Shown: positions 19,344-27,967 of the stretch, one piece after another
How the letters are laid out: each line of letters starts with the position of its first letter
How positions within the stretch are numbered: position 1 is the stretch's first letter
From: Treponema sp.
Lineage (GTDB): Bacteria; Spirochaetota; Spirochaetia; Treponematales; Treponemataceae
Direction: 5' to 3'
Length of the DNA stretch: 54,970 nucleotides
Assembly (NCBI GenBank): GCA_017550685.1
Contig: JAFZOJ010000116.1
Span: 1-54,970 of the forward strand
Notes under the pieces: model-generated
What the model was told of the DNA's origin: nothing
Databases searched by the model: none
What the model saw: the letters and a program-made list of their open reading frames with translations, nothing else
Made by a program: the position numbers and the translations under genes

Positions 19344-20093
19344 TTGAACGAAAAGCAATGGAATTTTTTCTGCAGTTTCCGCCAGGATTTTAAGCAGAAA
19401 GTAAAAGAGTGGAGCAGCCGCATTCCGGACCTGGGCGTTTTGCAGAAAAAAGCAGCCGAAAAAGCCGCAACTCCCGCATATTCCTTTGAAACTCCTGTTG
19501 TTTATAACACCGACCTTGAAAAAATTACCCGTGATGATGAAATCAAACTTATAGTAATAGGCGATAACCCGGGCAAAGACGAGCAGCTGGCAAAAAATCA
19601 GCGCTATCTGTGCGGCCAGGCAGGTAAAATTGCAGACGGTTTTTTCCGCCGGAACCCCGAGCTTGGCATAGATTTCCGAAAAAACGTAATCATCTTAAAT
19701 AAAACACCGGTTCACAGCGCCAAAACTGCCCAGCTGCAGACAATGATGAAGGATGGAGGCAGTCCGGTATGCGATCTGATTATGGAAAGCCAGAAATGGA
19801 TGGCTCAGAATACCGCCCGCCTGCTTATGGAGCTGGATTCTACTGAACTGTGGCTTGTTGGTTATTCTGCGCTGCGTGAAAAAGGATTTTTTGTGCCTTA
19901 CCGCGAAGAATTAAAGTCTGTGCTAAAGGATGATCCTGCCGCCTGGAACCGCGTATACGTTTTCCAGCATTTTTCCATGAACCGTTTTACAATTGACCTG
20001 GATGATTTTGTTAAAAAGAACGATCTGTCCGGCCTTGGCCTTATGGAACAGATTCACAAAACGGGTGAGTTTCACAAACAAGAGATTTTTTAG
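19344..20093 (+). CDS. Uracil-DNA-glycosylase-superfamily protein
   Basis: 249 residues. IVIGDNPGKDEQL matches the water-activating motif of UDG-fold proteins (GEAPGxxE in family 4), LCGQAGKIADGFFRR follows it, NVIILNKTPVHSAKT matches the next strand, and QHFSMNRF takes the place of the C-terminal HPS-like motif. It lacks the four iron-sulfur cysteines of family 4, so it may be a divergent DNA glycosylase. TTG start with GGGAG 7 bases upstream; no in-frame ATG is nearby. It ends one base from the convergent WecA-like gene. Confidence 0.65.
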   Translation: MNEKQWNFFCSFRQDFKQKVKEWSSRIPDLGVLQKKAAEKAATPAYSFETPVVYNTDLEKITRDDEIKLIVIGDNPGKDEQLAKNQRYLCGQAGKIADGFFRRNPELGIDFRKNVIILNKTPVHSAKTAQLQTMMKDGGSPVCDLIMESQKWMAQNTARLLMELDSTELWLVGYSALREKGFFVPYREELKSVLKDDPAAWNRVYVFQHFSMNRFTIDLDDFVKKNDLSGLGLMEQIHKTGEFHKQEIF

Positions 20094-20094
20094 A

Positions 20095-21195
20095 TTATTT
20101 GTCTTTTACAATTTCGTTTACCGAAGCTTCTTCCTCTGTAGGAAGCTCTCGTCCGGTAACGGCAGCCAGTTCTTTGGCAAGATTTTTTCTGTTTATAGCA
20201 CGGTTTGTATAGTGAATTACGCTGAAGAAAATTACCATAAAGATAAATCCTTCTAAGAGCATTGCCGTACCCTTAAGTTTTCCGATAAAGAACGAAAGAA
20301 TAACCATGCCGCAAAGCAGAGTCTGAATAAATACGATCAGATGAAGTGCCTGCTTTTTTGTATAGCCTATGTTCAAAAGCTTGTGGTGCAGGTGTGAGCG
20401 GTCCGGAGACATAATTGATTTTTTATCTCTAAGACGGCGCCAGATTGCGGCAATTGTATCAAATACCGGGAATGCGGTAAGAATAAGCATGATAAGGAAC
20501 TTGTTGTATTCAAAAATATCGCTGGAAGTATAAAGCGGAATTACTGCAATAATGAATCCCAGGAACTGACTTCCTTCGTCGCCCATAAAAAGCTTGGCAG
20601 GCGGCCAGTTAAAGCAAAGGAACCCAAAGATTGCACCGGCCAGGATAAAGCAGATTCCGGCTTCCATGTTATTTGAAAGTGTATACAAAACTCCAAGAGT
20701 AGTAACTGCAGTAAAAGAAAGGGAACCGCAAAGACCGTCTAGTCCGTCAATCAGGTTGTAGGCATTAATTACGCCCAAAATCCATCCGAATGTAAGGATG
20801 TAGCTTATAGGCAGCGGCAGAACCCAGCCAAAAATCTGTGTAAAACGATAGCCGTTAAAGGTAACCAGAGCCGAAGCAGCCAGTTGAACCAGAAGCTTGA
20901 ACCAGGCGGTAAGAGTTTTTATATCATCAAGAAAACCAAAAATAAAAATGATGAGGGCAGCCAGAAGGATAGGAAGTGTCTTTAAGATGTCCAGCTGGGT
21001 TGTAAAAACAACGTACAAAACTGTAGAAACAAAGAAAGCAAAGATAATTCCTACACCGCCAAGGCGCGAAATGTTACCGGAATGAACTTTTCTTTCGTCG
21101 TGATAGTCGTAAAGTGAATGTTTATTACAAAAATGAATTATTATAGGCATTGAAACAAGGGAGAGAACAACAGATAAAATAATGAATAAACTCAT
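20095..21195 (-). CDS. WecA/MraY-type UDP-sugar:undecaprenyl-phosphate sugar-1-phosphate transferase
   Basis: About 366 residues with around 11 membrane segments. Signature loops are present: RKVHSGNISRLGG, NLIDGLDGLCGS (the Asp pair), FMGDEGSQFLGF and RSHLHHKLLNIG. It is nearer WecA/TagO than MraY because of the HLHH loop and the C-terminal cytoplasmic tail, so it probably starts a surface glycan on the lipid carrier. I place the start at ATG 21195, which has AGGA 9 bases upstream; the open frame extends to 21312 but that part has no ribosome site and is not family-like. Confidence 0.88.
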   Translation of the reverse strand: MSLFIILSVVLSLVSMPIIIHFCNKHSLYDYHDERKVHSGNISRLGGVGIIFAFFVSTVLYVVFTTQLDILKTLPILLAALIIFIFGFLDDIKTLTAWFKLLVQLAASALVTFNGYRFTQIFGWVLPLPISYILTFGWILGVINAYNLIDGLDGLCGSLSFTAVTTLGVLYTLSNNMEAGICFILAGAIFGFLCFNWPPAKLFMGDEGSQFLGFIIAVIPLYTSSDIFEYNKFLIMLILTAFPVFDTIAAIWRRLRDKKSIMSPDRSHLHHKLLNIGYTKKQALHLIVFIQTLLCGMVILSFFIGKLKGTAMLLEGFIFMVIFFSVIHYTNRAINRKNLAKELAAVTGRELPTEEEASVNEIVKDK

Positions 21196-21287
21196 TTTTA
21201 ACATTCCTAAACAGTTTAACGATTTTTCGGCATAAAAACAACAAAAACCTTGTTTCATATGTATATTTTTTGTATATTTTTTTTGTA

Positions 21288-22535
21288 ATGAAGACGCCAC
21301 TTTTTGATACACATAAGGTTCCCCAGGATGCAGCCGCTGTAATACAGGAATTTGATAAAATCATTCAGGGCGTAAGTCCCTTAAACAGCCGTCAGCTGCA
21401 GCAGCTTCCTCAAAATATACGTAATCTTTCGCAGCAGATGACCAGCGACCGTGCCAGCCGCCGCCTTGGTTACATGAACGAAAATATTCAGCTTAGTTCT
21501 TATGTGCGTTACTTCAGCTGGTGGAATCTGGTGCGTCTTACAAGGCTTTTTTCCAATCTTCCCGAGCAGTGCTTTCCCGACAATGATGCAGTCTGCCTGG
21601 ATTTAGGAAGCGGCCCTCTTACCGTAGTCATAGCACTTTATCTTGCCCGCCCGGAGCTCCGCAAAAAAAAGCTTACCTGGTACTGTCTTGATGTTTCTGC
21701 AAACAGCATGGCGCTGGGTGAAGATATTTTTCTTTCTGTATGTGCAAGACTTGGAGAAGAACCGTGGCAGATTATCCGCGTAAAGGGAAGCTTTGGTTCT
21801 TTTATAAAACAAAAGGCTCAGTTTATTACCTGCGCAAACATGTTTAACGAACTGGATCAGGCAACAGACATGCCTCCTGAGTTCAAGGTTAAAAAATATT
21901 TTGAACAGCTTTGTAATTATGCCGGCGAAAATCCTTTGTTCCTGCTTATAGAACCGGGAGTGCCTAAGGCCGCTCGTACACTTGCTTTGCTCCGCGACAG
22001 ATTTATAAAGGCAGGGCTCAAGATAACGGCTCCTTGTCCTCATGCAGAAAAATGTCCTATGGATGGATTCCGTGCCTATACCGGCAGTAAATGCAAGTGG
22101 TGTAATTTTGCTTTTGAAACCGGAGATGCGCCGCAGGGATTGCTAAAGCTTTCTGAACGCGCCAAGCTGCCAAAGGAAAGGGCAACGTTGAGCTTTGTTG
22201 CGGTGGATTCCCGGGTCAAGCCCGAGAATGACAAAGGCAAGCCCGAGAATGACAAAGGCAAGGCCGAGAATGACAAAGGCAAGCCCGAATATGCCTCGGC
22301 CGACCTTTCTATCCGCATAACTTCGGACAAGATAAGGCTGCCAAATTATATGGCGGGATTTTACGGCTGCAGCAGACTTGGACTTGTGCTCGTTACCATT
22401 CCTGATTCCAACAACACAAAGCTGCCAAAACCGCCGTTTGTACCTAAATCGGGAGATTTGATTCAGGTTAAAATAAAAACACCGGATTCTCTCCCTAAGG
22501 ATGAAAAATCCGGTGCCTTAATAATAAAGCTGTAA
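21288..22535 (+). CDS. Rsm22/METTL17-like ribosomal methyltransferase with repeat-derived insertion
   Basis: About 415 residues. Motif I is CLDLGSGPLT, followed by WYCLDVSANSMAL (motif II) and a cysteine cluster CPHAEKCPMDG...CKWCNFAF, the pattern of Rsm22-family small-subunit methyltransferases that carry an iron-sulfur cluster. Between this core and the C-terminal beta-domain there is a foreign-looking stretch, residues about 307-334, made of KPENDKG heptads encoded by a palindromic repeat and its tandem expansion. The ATG at 21288 is preferred to an upstream TTG (21270); no clear ribosome site. Target (rRNA or assembly role) is unknown. Confidence 0.8.
   Translation: MKTPLFDTHKVPQDAAAVIQEFDKIIQGVSPLNSRQLQQLPQNIRNLSQQMTSDRASRRLGYMNENIQLSSYVRYFSWWNLVRLTRLFSNLPEQCFPDNDAVCLDLGSGPLTVVIALYLARPELRKKKLTWYCLDVSANSMALGEDIFLSVCARLGEEPWQIIRVKGSFGSFIKQKAQFITCANMFNELDQATDMPPEFKVKKYFEQLCNYAGENPLFLLIEPGVPKAARTLALLRDRFIKAGLKITAPCPHAEKCPMDGFRAYTGSKCKWCNFAFETGDAPQGLLKLSERAKLPKERATLSFVAVDSRVKPENDKGKPENDKGKAENDKGKPEYASADLSIRITSDKIRLPNYMAGFYGCSRLGLVLVTIPDSNNTKLPKPPFVPKSGDLIQVKIKTPDSLPKDEKSGALIIKL
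22206..22289. repeat. Palindromic repeat family B expanded in tandem inside a coding region
   Basis: It begins with a near-complete family B palindrome (22206-22232, GATTCCCGGGTCAAG...). A 21-bp unit, AAGCCCGAGAATGACAAAGGC, then repeats three times plus a 9-bp partial (22218-22289). Each unit adds the heptad KPENDKG with the frame kept open. Confidence 0.9.
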
Positions 22536-22940
22536 TTATTTCTGTACAGCACCAACAATAGAAAGCACGATTCCGGCTACTACCATGTAGAAACCAAACA
22601 ATGCATTCTTAAGAAGATGCTTTCCTACAGCCTTGTAAATTCTACCGTTTGTGGTAAATCCTATTACAAGAATAACTGCTCCGGCAAGAATAACAAGGGC
22701 AAAAATCAATTTAAGACCTTTGAGCTGTGGAACAAAGCATGCAATAATACCAAGAATTGCACCTGCAATAATCAGGATAGATCCAATTGCAACAAAGCCG
22801 CCTTCTTTAGCGTTTCTGATAAAATCAAATCCGTTGGCAGAAGATCCGAACAATCCTTTAATCATTGGACAGCAGAAACCAATTGCTACCAAAAGTACCC
22901 CGATTAAATAAATAAGAGGTAAGCTACTCTTTTTTCCCAT
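22536..22940 (-). CDS. Small four-helix membrane protein of unknown function
   Basis: 134 residues with four hydrophobic segments (about 9-28, 49-71, 75-95, 110-131) and almost nothing else. I do not recognise a family. AAGGAG lies 9 bases before the ATG. The promoter is an extended -10 TGcTATAAT (22984-22992), and the predicted mRNA begins with a hairpin. The stop touches the stop of the Rsm22-like gene, which runs towards it. Confidence 0.7.
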   Translation of the reverse strand: MGKKSSLPLIYLIGVLLVAIGFCCPMIKGLFGSSANGFDFIRNAKEGGFVAIGSILIIAGAILGIIACFVPQLKGLKLIFALVILAGAVILVIGFTTNGRIYKAVGKHLLKNALFGFYMVVAGIVLSIVGAVQK

Positions 22941-22953
22941 AAGAAATACTCCT

Positions 22954-22977
22954 TACCGGCTTTTTTTCGAACCGGTA
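22954..22977 (-). promoter_or_regulatory. 5'-terminal hairpin of the small membrane-protein mRNA
   Basis: TACCGG and CCGGTA form a perfect 6-bp stem with a 12-nt loop. The predicted start site (7 bases after the -10 at 22984) is the first base of the stem, and the ribosome site follows at once. Such hairpins can stabilise mRNA or gate translation. Confidence 0.4.
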
Positions 22978-22983
22978 CTGTTA

Positions 22984-23011
22984 ATTATAGCACACTCTTA
23001 AGAAAACTCAA
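22984..23011 (-). promoter_or_regulatory. Promoter of the small membrane-protein gene
   Basis: TTGAGT (23006-23011), 16-bp spacer, TATAAT (22984-22989) preceded by TGc, an extended -10 on the minus strand. Confidence 0.5.
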
Positions 23012-23055
23012 CCTGCAAAAGAATAAATAAAAAAAATTGTATTCTTTTCAAAATA

Positions 23056-23064
23056 TGATATAAT
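23056..23064 (+). promoter_or_regulatory. Extended -10 for the EAL-domain gene
   Basis: TGaTATAAT lies 42 bases before the ATG at 23107. The spacing allows a normal leader, although the ribosome site is weak. Confidence 0.4.
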
Positions 23065-23106
23065 TATTCTATAATAGGGAGAGTTGTGTGAAAGATAGGA
23101 TTCTGT

Positions 23107-26043
23107 ATGGAGAAACGCAAAGGCAACAAAAAACCTAAGATTCTCTTGGCTGGTCATAAGCTCGCAGACGAAAAAGAAATATCTGCAATGATTTCTGATA
23201 AATATGAGCTAACTTGTGTTTCTACAGAAGAGCAGGTTCTTCAGATACTTCAGGATAACGACAAAGAATTTTCAGGTGCCATTTTTTCTCAGGACAAGGC
23301 GCTGGAGCTGCTGGAAGAAATCCGCATGGTTCCAACGCTCGAAGAGTTCCCTGTGTTAGTCTGCCTTAACGAATCTAATCATGAGCTTGAAAATAAACTT
23401 ATAGAATACGATGTAATAGACTTTCTTAAAAAACCGTTCAGCGTAAACAGAACCCGCAACCGTCTTAAAACCCTGGTAAAGCTTTCTAATGCAAACCGCC
23501 TCATTTTTGAATTGGAGCGAGATGACCTTACAGGGCTTTATACACGCCAGGCCTTTTTGCGCAAGACCCAGCAGATCCGCGATAATAACCCAAAGAAAAA
23601 ATTTGCCGTTATTGGTTTTGATTTTGATAACTTTAAATCTTCAAACACTTTGTACGGCGAAGATAAATGTAATGAATTTCTGGAGTATACGGCACACAGA
23701 CTTAAGGGAGTTCTGCCAAAAGGTATAGCCGGAAGATTTGGCGGCGACCAGTTTGTTCTGTTCTTTGCTTACGAAGGTGAAACTGTAAATGTAGACCGCG
23801 TAGATTCCATAACAAAAAATATTCTTTCTACAGCGCCAATTCCACATCAGGTTGTAAAGATTGGTATTAATGCTCCAATAGACAACAAATCTCCTATGGT
23901 TGTCTGCTGCGACAGGGCCTTTCTTGCTATCCGCGAAATCAAAGGTATTTATGGCAAGAACCTGGCCTTTTACCAGAAAAAATTACAGCAGCAGCTTTTG
24001 GACGAACAGCGCATTATTGAATCAATGGAAAGCTCGCTGGAGCAGAACGAATTTAAAGTTTACTACCAGCCAAAGCACGAAACCATTACAGGAAAAATTG
24101 TTGGAGCCGAAGCGCTTGTAAGATGGGAGCATAAAGAATTTGGATTTATGTCTCCGGGCCAGTTTATTCCGCTTTTTGAACGAAACGGATTTATTTCCAA
24201 GCTGGACATGTTTGTTCTGGAACAGGTGTGCAAGGACTTAAAACGCTGGTGCGAACAGGATTTCCCGGTTGTTCCGGTTTCTGTAAATATTTCGCGACAT
24301 GACTTTATGGTAGAAGGCTGCCTGCAGAGTCAGATTGAAACCATAGACAAGTACAAAGTTGACCACTCCCTCATTCATATGGAAGTTACAGAATCCATGT
24401 ATTCTGAAAACACAGACTTTATCATAGCCCAGGTAAAAGAGCTTCAGGAACTGGGCTTTATGATAGAGATGGATGATTTTGGTTCGGGCTATTCATCATT
24501 GGGTATGCTTTCAAGCTTCCCGCTCAATATCATCAAACTGGATATAAGCTTTGTCCGCAATATCAGAGAGAACGAAGTTGTAATAGAAAACATCATCAAG
24601 ATGGCACACAGACTTGGACTTCTTACAGTAGCCGAAGGTGCCGAAACTGATGAACAGGTAACAACCTTAAAAACTCTTGGTTGCGATTTTATTCAGGGCT
24701 TTTATTTCAGTAAGCCGCTTCCTGTTAAGGATTTTGAAACTTATCTTAATAAAGCAAAGCATCAGAAAAAGCGCATTCATCTGCAGGAATTAAAGGGCGA
24801 AGACGAAGTTGAGTCTGAAGACTGGCACATGGGCGAAAACATGCTGCTTGCCGTAAACGAAGTAGCAGAGGGTATTCCTGGAGGCTTCTTCTCTTATCAT
24901 GCTGATGGAGACATGGAGCTTATTTCGTTCAACCGCGAACTGATGAATCTTTTTGCCTGTAAAGATGCCGAAGAATTCCGTGAATACACCGGCAACTCAT
25001 TTAAAGGCATTGTCTTTAAAGATGATTTTGAATATGTTCAGAGGAGCATAGAAGCTCAGATTGTAGATGACAAAGACATGGACTATGTAGAATACAGAAT
25101 CCTGGCAAAAGACGGCACCATGCGATATGTACGCGACTACGGCCGTTTTGTTAAGACCAAAAAATATGGTGATATATTCTATGTATTCATAAACGATGCA
25201 ACCGAAGAAGAACGCTGGAAGATAAACGCACAGCTCAATTCTGTAAAAGAAGAAGAAATGGAGCGTTCAATTAATCTTGCAGTAAGCGCCAACCGAGCAA
25301 AGAATATTTTTATTTCAAATATTGTATTGGATATTCTGCCGTCTCTTAAAACTGTCATTGACTGTACAAATCAGATTACCGACAAAATGGAAAGCGGTAA
25401 ATCTATAGAACGCGAAATAACCGAAGCCAAAAAGGCAGAAGAGCACCTGCTTGGATTTGTTAACAACCTTAGGGAACTGGCGCTTGTAGAAAACGGAAAA
25501 ATCAAGCTTATAGAAAAAGCTTATGACATAACTAAGGCAACCCAAAGCATTTATGGATTAGTAGAAGACTCTGCTAAACGTAAAAACATAAAGCTTGAAT
25601 ACTGGAACGAAATTTCCAACCCGTATATCTATCAGGATTTAATTCATACAACCGACGTAGTTTTGAATATCCTTCAGAATGCCATAAAGTATTCGCCGAT
25701 TGGAGGTACCATAAAATTTGGTATACGCCAGCTGCCTTCTGACAAGCCGGGAGAATGTATTATAGAATTTATCTGCGAAGATCACGGTATTGGTGTTTCC
25801 AAGGAATTTTTGCCTTATATCTGTAAACCGTTTGCCCGCGAAGACAACAAGATAAACAGGGCACAACCAAGCTCGGGCCTTGGACTTCATCTGGCCAAAT
25901 CGCTTCTTGTTGTTATGAACGGAACTATTGAATTTACAGAAACTCCGGGAGGCGGTTTGACAGTAAGGACATCGCAGCCACACCGCTTTGCCAGGAAAGA
26001 AGACATAGAAAAAGAGACAGCCCTTACTCAGAATATCCGCTAG
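23107..26043 (+). CDS. Multidomain c-di-GMP phosphodiesterase: REC-like, degenerate GGDEF, EAL, PAS, histidine-kinase-like ATPase
   Basis: 978 residues. 1-125: receiver-like fold ending FLKKPFSVN, but the phospho-Asp position reads AIFSQDKA and lacks Asp. 138-290: GGDEF domain with GGDQF (212-216), so cyclase activity is doubtful. 305-560: EAL domain with EAL (335-337), EVTES, DDFGSGYSSL and AEGAE, apparently intact and hydrolytic. About 590-700: PAS (YRILAKDGTMRYVRDYG). About 715-965: kinase-like module whose dimerisation helix reads SNIVLDILPSL with Leu 741 where the phospho-His should be, followed by a good ATPase fold (N858, DHGIGV, SGLGL). It probably reads ATP or ligand state to set c-di-GMP hydrolysis. 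No membrane segment. Confidence 0.88.
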   Translation: MEKRKGNKKPKILLAGHKLADEKEISAMISDKYELTCVSTEEQVLQILQDNDKEFSGAIFSQDKALELLEEIRMVPTLEEFPVLVCLNESNHELENKLIEYDVIDFLKKPFSVNRTRNRLKTLVKLSNANRLIFELERDDLTGLYTRQAFLRKTQQIRDNNPKKKFAVIGFDFDNFKSSNTLYGEDKCNEFLEYTAHRLKGVLPKGIAGRFGGDQFVLFFAYEGETVNVDRVDSITKNILSTAPIPHQVVKIGINAPIDNKSPMVVCCDRAFLAIREIKGIYGKNLAFYQKKLQQQLLDEQRIIESMESSLEQNEFKVYYQPKHETITGKIVGAEALVRWEHKEFGFMSPGQFIPLFERNGFISKLDMFVLEQVCKDLKRWCEQDFPVVPVSVNISRHDFMVEGCLQSQIETIDKYKVDHSLIHMEVTESMYSENTDFIIAQVKELQELGFMIEMDDFGSGYSSLGMLSSFPLNIIKLDISFVRNIRENEVVIENIIKMAHRLGLLTVAEGAETDEQVTTLKTLGCDFIQGFYFSKPLPVKDFETYLNKAKHQKKRIHLQELKGEDEVESEDWHMGENMLLAVNEVAEGIPGGFFSYHADGDMELISFNRELMNLFACKDAEEFREYTGNSFKGIVFKDDFEYVQRSIEAQIVDDKDMDYVEYRILAKDGTMRYVRDYGRFVKTKKYGDIFYVFINDATEEERWKINAQLNSVKEEEMERSINLAVSANRAKNIFISNIVLDILPSLKTVIDCTNQITDKMESGKSIEREITEAKKAEEHLLGFVNNLRELALVENGKIKLIEKAYDITKATQSIYGLVEDSAKRKNIKLEYWNEISNPYIYQDLIHTTDVVLNILQNAIKYSPIGGTIKFGIRQLPSDKPGECIIEFICEDHGIGVSKEFLPYICKPFAREDNKINRAQPSSGLGLHLAKSLLVVMNGTIEFTETPGGGLTVRTSQPHRFARKEDIEKETALTQNIR

Positions 26044-26054
26044 TTTGATTTACC

Positions 26055-26711
26055 TTATTTAAGGCCTTCCAGAAGAATATTTGACAGCAGTGTAAGCTGA
26101 ATACTTCCATTCATTTTAGAATCCATATCCAGCATCTTGCCGCTTAGCGAAAGCTTTTGTGCCGCACTAAAGAATGTGTGCATGAGTGTAAAATACAAAA
26201 GCTCTCCGTATTTAGTATATTTTTCGTTAATGGAACCGTCAGAAATTCCTTTTTCAATTGCTTCGCTTATAATCTGCTTTACAAGAAGAATTACTGCTTC
26301 GTACTGAACCATAGAAGCCTTGGGAATCTGTTCCTTTACGGCATAAGAATCAAACAGATAAATGTAGCGCAGGAATTCAGTATTTTTTTCATACAGCTTT
26401 ACAAAGAGCGAAAAAATAACCTCCAGCTGTTCATAACCTTTGGCATTTGTATATTTAGGTTTAAGAAGGGAAGGCAGAACATCTTCCATGCGTTTTTGCC
26501 AGGCCCAGGTTGCAATGCGTACGGTAAGCATGGGTTTGGAAGTAAACATGCGGTACAATTCTTCTGAACTCGTTTTTGTTTTTTCTGCAATTGTTTCCAT
26601 GGAAACATCTTCTATTCCATGAGTTGTAAAAAGATCAAAAGAGGCAGACAAAATTTTTTCTTCTCGTTCGGATATCCTGTTCTGATCCGAAAGTAAATCC
26701 ATAATAGTCAT
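26055..26711 (-). CDS. TetR-family transcriptional regulator
   Basis: 218 residues. The N-terminal helix-turn-helix region (ILSASFDLFTTHGIEDVSMETIAEKTKTSSEELYRMF, residues about 20-57) is a classic TetR DNA-binding domain. The rest is helical with no close family that I recognise. ATG 26711 lies 6 bases after a TATCCT -10 with a perfect TTGACA at 16 bp and no ribosome site, so a leaderless mRNA is likely; this favours MTIMDLL over the internal Met at codon 4. The target is unknown; no efflux gene is adjacent. Confidence 0.88.
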   Translation of the reverse strand: MTIMDLLSDQNRISEREEKILSASFDLFTTHGIEDVSMETIAEKTKTSSEELYRMFTSKPMLTVRIATWAWQKRMEDVLPSLLKPKYTNAKGYEQLEVIFSLFVKLYEKNTEFLRYIYLFDSYAVKEQIPKASMVQYEAVILLVKQIISEAIEKGISDGSINEKYTKYGELLYFTLMHTFFSAAQKLSLSGKMLDMDSKMNGSIQLTLLSNILLEGLK

Positions 26712-26717
26712 ATAAAT

Positions 26718-26745
26718 AGGATAACATAGATACTTATAATGTCAA
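26718..26745 (-). promoter_or_regulatory. tetR-type gene promoter, leaderless arrangement
   Basis: TTGACA (26740-26745), 16-bp spacer ending TGt, TATCCT (26718-26723), then ATG after 6 bases. Confidence 0.55.
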
Positions 26746-26772
26746 ATAAAACTCCCCAAGGTAAAAATTTTA

Positions 26773-26793
26773 TGCTATATTTTATGGTATATT
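26773..26793 (+). promoter_or_regulatory. Two overlapping extended -10 sites for the CYTH gene
   Basis: TGcTATATT (26773-26781) and TGgTATATT (26785-26793). The second predicts an mRNA start near 26800, at the AGAGGTGG ribosome site itself. Confidence 0.4.
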
Positions 26794-26809
26794 GTAACAG
26801 AGGTGGTTT

Positions 26810-27418
26810 ATGGGTAGAGAAATAGAAGTAAAGATCCCGCTGTCAGATGAACAGTATGATGCAGTCCTTGCTTTTATAAAGGGAGGCAAAGCTCAGACGG
26901 GGGTTACGGGGCGCGATGTTTCCCACCTTTTAAAAACCGACGCTTATTTTTCCAGATACGATACAGATGAAGAACGCAAAAAAAACGTGGAGCCCAAGGT
27001 TATAAGAATAAGAACCGAGCAGGTTCTGGATGTACCGGATGCACCGCCAAAGCAGGCATTTTTCTGTTTAAAATATAAAAAGATTGAAAATGATGTAGAG
27101 TTTAATTCCGAAAACGAAACTGCCGTGGAAGATGAAAATCCTCTGCTGCTTTTCTTTTCTGTTGCAGGCTATAAAAAATATTTTGAAAAAATAAAGGATT
27201 CGTATTCGGTTTACTGCACCTGTGATGCAGACAAACAGATAGAATTTCACCTGGAGCTTGTAACCGTAAACGGACATAAGTATTTTGAAGTTGAAGTAAC
27301 ACAGCCGGAGCTTGATGCAGACCGCGTTCAAAAAGGGCTGGAAGCTTTTGTTTCGGCTTTTGGACTTGATGTTTCTAAAAAAGATTCACGCAGCTGGATG
27401 CAGATTCTGGCCGATTAG
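26810..27418 (+). CDS. CYTH-domain (triphosphate tunnel) protein
   Basis: 202 residues starting MGREIEVKIPL, the ExExK signature (E4, E6, K8) of the CYTH superfamily. Later basic and acidic strands (KVIRIRTEQ, FFCLKYKK, YFEVEV) supply tunnel residues. Members are inorganic or thiamine triphosphatases or class IV adenylate cyclases; the reaction cannot be chosen from sequence. AGAGGTGG lies just before the ATG. A short secreted protein follows 20 bp later, probably co-transcribed. Confidence 0.85.
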   Translation: MGREIEVKIPLSDEQYDAVLAFIKGGKAQTGVTGRDVSHLLKTDAYFSRYDTDEERKKNVEPKVIRIRTEQVLDVPDAPPKQAFFCLKYKKIENDVEFNSENETAVEDENPLLLFFSVAGYKKYFEKIKDSYSVYCTCDADKQIEFHLELVTVNGHKYFEVEVTQPELDADRVQKGLEAFVSAFGLDVSKKDSRSWMQILAD

Positions 27419-27438
27419 CCGATTAATGGAGGATGAGA

Positions 27439-27894
27439 ATGAAAAATAAGGCAAAGCTTTTACTTGCAGTTTTAATCTGTGCTTTTGTATGTCAGGCAGT
27501 GAGTGCCAAAGAAACGGTTCCAAGAAAGTACCGCCTGGCCGCATATACCAGGGCAGTAGAAAAAGAGCTTGGACATAAATCTGAATCGTACGAAACAATT
27601 ATCATAAACACAGCTTATTCTTATTATGGAGACGCCTGCGACAACAACTGGGATAAAGAAACCTGGAAGGAAGCAGTAAAAAAAGCAGCAGAGCTTTGCA
27701 AAAACAAAATTGCCATTGCGGCTGCCAAGACCGGTGAGTTTGGAGAAAAGCTTCTTAAGGCGCTGGTAACTGCAACCAAGGATGCGGCAGATTCAATTTC
27801 CAACTGGATTGATGAAAAAAGCGAAGAATACGACAACAGAAAAAAGGAAAAAGATTCCGGCAAAAAGAATAACTTTGAGCGAAAGGAAATATAA
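27439..27894 (+). CDS. Small exported protein of unknown function
   Basis: About 151 residues. Signal peptide (MKNKAKLLLAVLICAFVCQAVSA) with likely cleavage after VSA; the mature part is helical with a very charged, lysine-rich C-terminus (EEYDNRKKEKDSGKKNN). I recognise no domain. Start at ATG 27439, placed 6 bases after GGAGG; the ATG at 27433 abuts the ribosome site and is unlikely. It probably shares a transcript with the CYTH gene. Confidence 0.65.
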   Translation: MKNKAKLLLAVLICAFVCQAVSAKETVPRKYRLAAYTRAVEKELGHKSESYETIIINTAYSYYGDACDNNWDKETWKEAVKKAAELCKNKIAIAAAKTGEFGEKLLKALVTATKDAADSISNWIDEKSEEYDNRKKEKDSGKKNNFERKEI

Positions 27895-27927
27895 CCCCTG
27901 TTTGCGCGTTGTGCCGTAAAAATCCAT

Positions 27928-27956
27928 TTGCGAAATTTATTCAAATGCAATATAAT
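27928..27956 (+). promoter_or_regulatory. Promoter of the UPF0371 gene
   Basis: TTGCGA (27928-27933), 17-bp spacer, TATAAT (27951-27956). ATG follows after 11 bases with no Shine-Dalgarno, leaving a leader of about 5 nt. Confidence 0.5.
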
Positions 27957-27967
27957 AAAATTCCGTA

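Noticed and set aside
22218..22289. Possible CRISPR-like array from regular 21-bp spacing
   Set aside because: The units are directly adjacent with no spacers and lie in frame in a coding region; it is a tandem coding repeat.
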